From Neckera pumila (Eukaryota; Streptophyta; Bryopsida; Hypnales; Neckeraceae): a DNA stretch of 64,000 nt. Within the stretch, counting starts at the first letter, position 1; each line of letters opens with the position of its first letter. Under the pieces are notes generated by a model. The model was not told the DNA's origin. It did not search any database and was given only the letters and a program-made list of their open reading frames with translations. This document shows positions 60,274-64,000 of the stretch, in pieces. The translations under genes and the position numbers were made by a program. The stretch spans positions 7,270,065-7,334,064 of the forward strand of contig OZ018416.1 in assembly GCA_963969595.1 (NCBI GenBank), written 5' to 3'.

Positions 60274-60585
60274 CATTACAAAAAATTCAGCCCTCTAGAA
60301 GGCCGATAAGAATTGATTTTAGGAACCCCTCCAGTGCAATTTCAGAATGATTTAAAAAATATTTTTTCTTAAGAGAAAATATATATTTTTTGGAATATTG
60401 AAAAAACAAAAAAATAAAAAAATAAAAAATCTGATGTGGCACTACTGCCACATCAACACCCAATTTTTAAACTTTTTTTAAAAAAAGTTTAAAAAAAAGT
60501 ATTTTGATTTTGATTTTTTTCTATAATTGCACCAAGCGGGTGCAAGAACACGCAACCTTTTGGAGGGCTAATTTTTTTTGAAATG
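60274..60585. mobile_element. K-family element K6, nested in R
   Basis: The ends CATTACAAAAAATTCAGC and TTAGCCCTCC (complement at the right) are inverted; 'gatgtggcac' and 'tgccacatca' oppose each other inside. The R copy at about 41045 lacks it. Confidence 0.8.
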
Positions 60586-61194
60586 GGGACATTTATGACT
60601 CCACTCTATAGACAATTTTGTAATTATAAGGCAAACCACTTCAAAAATTTACAGAAAATATAATTTTAATCAAAAAATTAATTCCATTTAGGTTGATTTG
60701 TGAAACAAGTACACACCTCTAAATAATATGTGCCCCTCTTGGAATTGGCCCCAAGATATTCAAATTCCAAATCATGATGGTAACTAGCTTGTGGTGTTAA
60801 CAGTAGTGCGGAGGCATGCCCACACTTTTAGACTTCAACCTTCACTAGTGCAGCCTTGTGCTGTTGGCCCTAAGTAAATGATAAAGAACCCCCCGTGTAA
60901 AACACAACTCAAAAATAACTCAAAAATCCATAACTTTCTTACCGTAGGTTCAAATGCCACTAAACAAAGTCTATGCACCCCTCCTAGCAAAGATCTTTCT
61001 AAGGGCATCCCCACGCCTGACGCGCCAAACCAGGATACCAAATATGTAATGGTGGCAAATATGTAATTCAAAAGATTTTGATGGTTTTTAAAATTAAACT
61101 CAATTTTTTTAGTTACTTCATTGAAAACTAGACCACATTGTTCCAAAGCGGCATTTCCAACTTAGTTTGTATTTTTGAGTTGATAGAGAAGCTT

Positions 61195-61766
61195 ACTATA
61201 TACACATGAGGTGATAGGAGGTAGAACAAACAATGTGGGATAAGTAAATTAGATTTAGTAGGAGCTCCACCACTCATAGTATATTCAAAATTATGAATTG
61301 TGTTAAATTTAGAATTTCGGACCTCATTTAAGCATAGTAGAATAATTTTTTCTAAAAAACTTTGAACTAATAAAAGATATTAAATCAAGATAAAGCTCAC
61401 CTCCAAAAATCCATTTGTGATTTCAAGACTTCAATCAAAAGTTATGGACAAAATTCAAAAGAAGATTAGAAGGGAATTTTTTTTTACATTTGTAGAAATG
61501 CATAGTAGAAATTTGTCCATAACTTTTGATTAGAGACTTAAAATCTCAAATGGATTTTTGGAGATAAAATTTATCTTGATTCACCAGCTTTTCCTAGTTC
61601 AAAGTTTTTTGAAAAAAAGTATTCTACTATGCCTAAATGAGGTCTGAAATTCTACTTTTAACACAATTCATAATTTTGAATAAACTATGAGTGGTGGAAC
61701 TCCTCCTACACCTAATTTACTTATCCCACATTGTTTGTTCTACCTCCTACCACCCCATGTGTATAT
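61195..61766. repeat. H-family palindrome, copy H6
   Basis: It runs from 'tacacatgaggtgataggag' to 'ctaccaccccatgtgtatat', with the arms pairing around about 61490. Confidence 0.85.
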
Positions 61767-61856
61767 AGTGAACTACACTTCTCACTCGGAACTCAATGAA
61801 AGTTGAAAATACTTTCAGTCCAATTTGAAACACAAGTAAGGAAATCTTTCTTGTAG

Positions 61857-62291
61857 TCAAAAGTATATTTTTCTTTTGTTTTTCATACAAAAGAAGGGAA
61901 TTTCATGATAGTTAAATTCTTGTAATAACTTTTGATTGCCAGCTTGGGGTGTCAGTACCTCGAAGTCAGTGTAAAAGTGAAGTCGAACCCCATAGCGAGA
62001 CGAGCCAGGGCTTCCCAATTTGCCTATCTCTTGAAAACTTGAAGTGTCCCATACCCTTTGAGGATTCATTATAAAAATAAATTTTCTACCCTTCATTCTC
62101 ATAGAATGATATTGAGGTAATTCCTTCAAATTGTCATCAAAAAAATTCTTGATGGTAAATGGCACATGGACTTTGTGTTCACTTTGAAGTCTAAATTTTT
62201 TTATTTTTTTATTCATGTAATTTCCAAATATTTTGCCATTTCTTTCATTTAATTTTATTATTTTTCGCCAAATGTTCAACATAATTTCCAA
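61857..62291 (-). other. Unrecognised 144-codon open frame
   Basis: This frame is unusually long for DNA this AT-rich. The predicted peptide begins MEIMLNIWRKIIKLNERNGK and has a more balanced middle (GKLGSPGSSRYGVRLHFYTD). No known domain, splice partner or copy elsewhere in the window was recognised. It could be a relic of a coding exon. Confidence 0.25.
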
Positions 62292-62339
62292 AATATTTTG
62301 CCATCATTTTTTGAATTATTTTTAAGCGAAGCTGCCCTA

Positions 62340-63092
62340 CACCTACAATAGTAGAATGAATTTTTTCAAAAAACCTTGAACCAAAGAAATTTGGATTATC
62401 AAGCTAGTTTTCATCTCCAAAAATCCATTTGAGATTTAGAGCCTCTAATAAAAAGTTATGGATAAAATTAGGAGAAGGTATTTTAAAATGTCAAAGAAAA
62501 TCTCCCTTTCAATCCCTTTTAGAATTTTGGTTTATAAATTTTTACTGGATGCTTGAAACCTCAAAAGGATTTTTGGAAATGAAAATTATCTTGATTTTCC
62601 AACTTTATTTAGTTCACAGTTTTTGAAAAAATTCATTCTACTATGCCTAAATGAGGTCTAAAATTCTAGTTTTAACACAATTCCTGCAATTGACAATGAG
62701 TGATCTCTCTTCTAAATAACCCATATTCTTTGAAGATTTACCATAGACAATTGATTTCTCTATAAAAATAACCTCTTCACCATTCCTTCTTACCAATTGT
62801 CAATGAAATAAGTCTATTATGATGCCACTAAAAAACCCTTGATGATAAATGTCCTTGGACTATTTTTGACATTTTCTTTTTTATTCATAACTTGATTAAA
62901 AAACAAGGTATGCAATAATCAGGGATAAGGTATTACAAGATTTGAATCCTAATTATTTAACTACTGGTACCGTGACTTCAAGTGATCAACTATAGGGGAA
63001 AAACAAATCATTAAACAAAGTTAAATGTAATCGTGGGGTGCTTTCAACTGCTCTGGAGCGGCCCTCCAGAAGGCTGAGAATTTCTCTAATGA
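62340..63092. repeat. H7 plus T repeat, ending in a K-type end
   Basis: H7 (to about 62720) lacks its outer left arm. The T part matches 27726-28130. It ends 'ctgagaatttctctaatg' directly at the start of DS copy 2. Confidence 0.75.
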
Positions 63093-64000
63093 AACATAAA
63101 TCCATACCTGTCCTGGTTTTAGACCTGAAATTAGATCTTTGTGAAGATGTAGGTGACAATTTTTGACGCGAGAATTGCACCAAGTAAACGAAATTTCGGT
63201 TTAATTGCAGAGCTGTCCTAGTTTTAGAGGTCTTCGTGTTGACGTTTATTACAATGTTTTGCGGCGGAATCAATCTAACTAAATCGACGATCGTCGATCG
63301 ATCCCTGCACAGCCCGGCTGAAGCAATTTGCGTTCCATTTATCATTCTGACTCGATTTGCAATTGGTTCTGTTGTCTGAAGACGTCGTCATAGCATGTTC
63401 GAGGAGATCTATTACAAAGAGAAATTCGAACACTATGATGTTTCTTGACTTTATTAATTACTTATACAGTGTTCATTACTATTGCAAATCCAAGTGTAAT
63501 GTCTGAGAGAAAATGCGTGCAATTTCGTTAAACTGGCAGAATTTCACGATTTTGGCACAATTCACGGCGCGAATCTATGCCTGTTCTCGTATGACGATGA
63601 ATGTCACAATTTTTGGCGCCTAGAATTTTTCCCTTTTGCCGCAATCGAAGATTGAGCTGTGCCACGGCGTTCGCACTTTTCCTATTTAGTGCCGGACCCT
63701 GAAGTAATTAAATTTAAACATTTGCGTCAGCTTCTTGAAGTTCCTGCGTCGCTTGATTTCTTCCCGCTCCTGCCCATTTCTGTCATCGTCGTCGTGACCC
63801 GGAGCTCTGTCAAACCGTCCAATAAGTTTAGCATAGATAATCATTGCATTAGGAGTGATAATCATTATGCTGCATAATACGGTTAAATAATTATACGGAA
63901 ATCGCGCCAGTGTATGTAATTGATCGCAGGCAGTTTCTCTCTAGCAACTTCACGAATTGTTCGTGGTCGATGAGTTTTGAACAAAAGAGGATCTGTCCGA
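63093..64000. repeat. DS repeat, copy 2, cut by the right edge
   Basis: It is collinear with 50450-51400, same orientation. Its left edge coincides exactly with the K-type end at 63092. Confidence 0.85.

Larger units (their letters stand above)
58228..61060. repeat. R dispersed repeat, copy with two nested elements
   Basis: It is collinear with 28150-28548 in its first part and 39890-41560 in its second. It is interrupted by T4 element L (58497-59050) and K6 (60274-60585). Confidence 0.8.

Noticed and set aside
1..64000. CRISPR arrays, bacterial operon signals, rRNA genes
   Set aside because: None seen; splice structure and gene content are those of a plant nucleus.

Overview
This window looks like nuclear DNA of a land plant. 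The evidence is GT-AG introns, a plant-type DUF248 methyltransferase, a LEA protein fused to a TMEM205-like domain, and ankyrin/PGG genes. GC-rich codon choice in the exons against very AT-rich surroundings, and introns of about 0.4-1.2 kb, would suit a bryophyte or another early-diverging lineage. That placement is an inference; no marker here fixes the species.

Layout. From 1 to 6148 (+) is the 3' part of a six-exon Golgi-type methyltransferase gene, cut by the left edge. From 10166 to 14571 (-) is a complete four-exon gene for a secretory or membrane LEA-like protein. From about 15.6 to 35.7 kb the DNA is almost wholly mobile-element sequence, with one small gene 3' end near 29.8-30.3 kb. 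At 35.8-37.8 kb lies a truncated copy of an ankyrin gene, whose complete relative is at 47921-49801. Between the two copies are a possible small multi-exon gene (42.85-43.74 kb) and a decayed pogo-like transposase (44250-46343, -). From 50.4 kb to the end the window is again mostly repeats.

The striking part is the repeat landscape. I see no LTR or LINE coding remnants. Instead several families of non-autonomous terminal-inverted-repeat elements sit inside one another, and many insertions can be dated or bounded because an uninterrupted relative lies elsewhere in the window. (1) 'T4' elements, 0.55-0.96 kb, begin near CCCCTAAAG and are flanked by four bases, usually TTAA (also CTAA, TTAT). 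They come in at least six sequence types (A, B, C, D/G, E, L). The ends and target resemble piggyBac-type elements, which would be unusual in a plant. (2) CACTA-type MITEs carry 3-bp duplications (8817-8988, 56387-58012, and a long hairpin at 34612-34881). (3) There is a Mutator-like MITE with a 9-bp duplication (24779-25047). (4) A Tourist-like MITE with TAA duplication (36364-36546) sits just upstream of the truncated ankyrin copy. (5) 'H' palindromic foldback repeats occur in seven copies. (6) 'K' elements have ends near CATTAGAGAAAAT and an inner GGAGGGCTG motif. (7) Larger dispersed repeats 'R', 'S', 'T' and 'DS' serve as landing sites for the others.

The host genes do not form an operon or an obvious pathway. 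The methyltransferase would act in the Golgi on wall polysaccharide; the LEA/TMEM205 protein suggests a role in desiccation or membrane stress; the ankyrin/PGG protein resembles ACD6-like membrane proteins of plant immunity.
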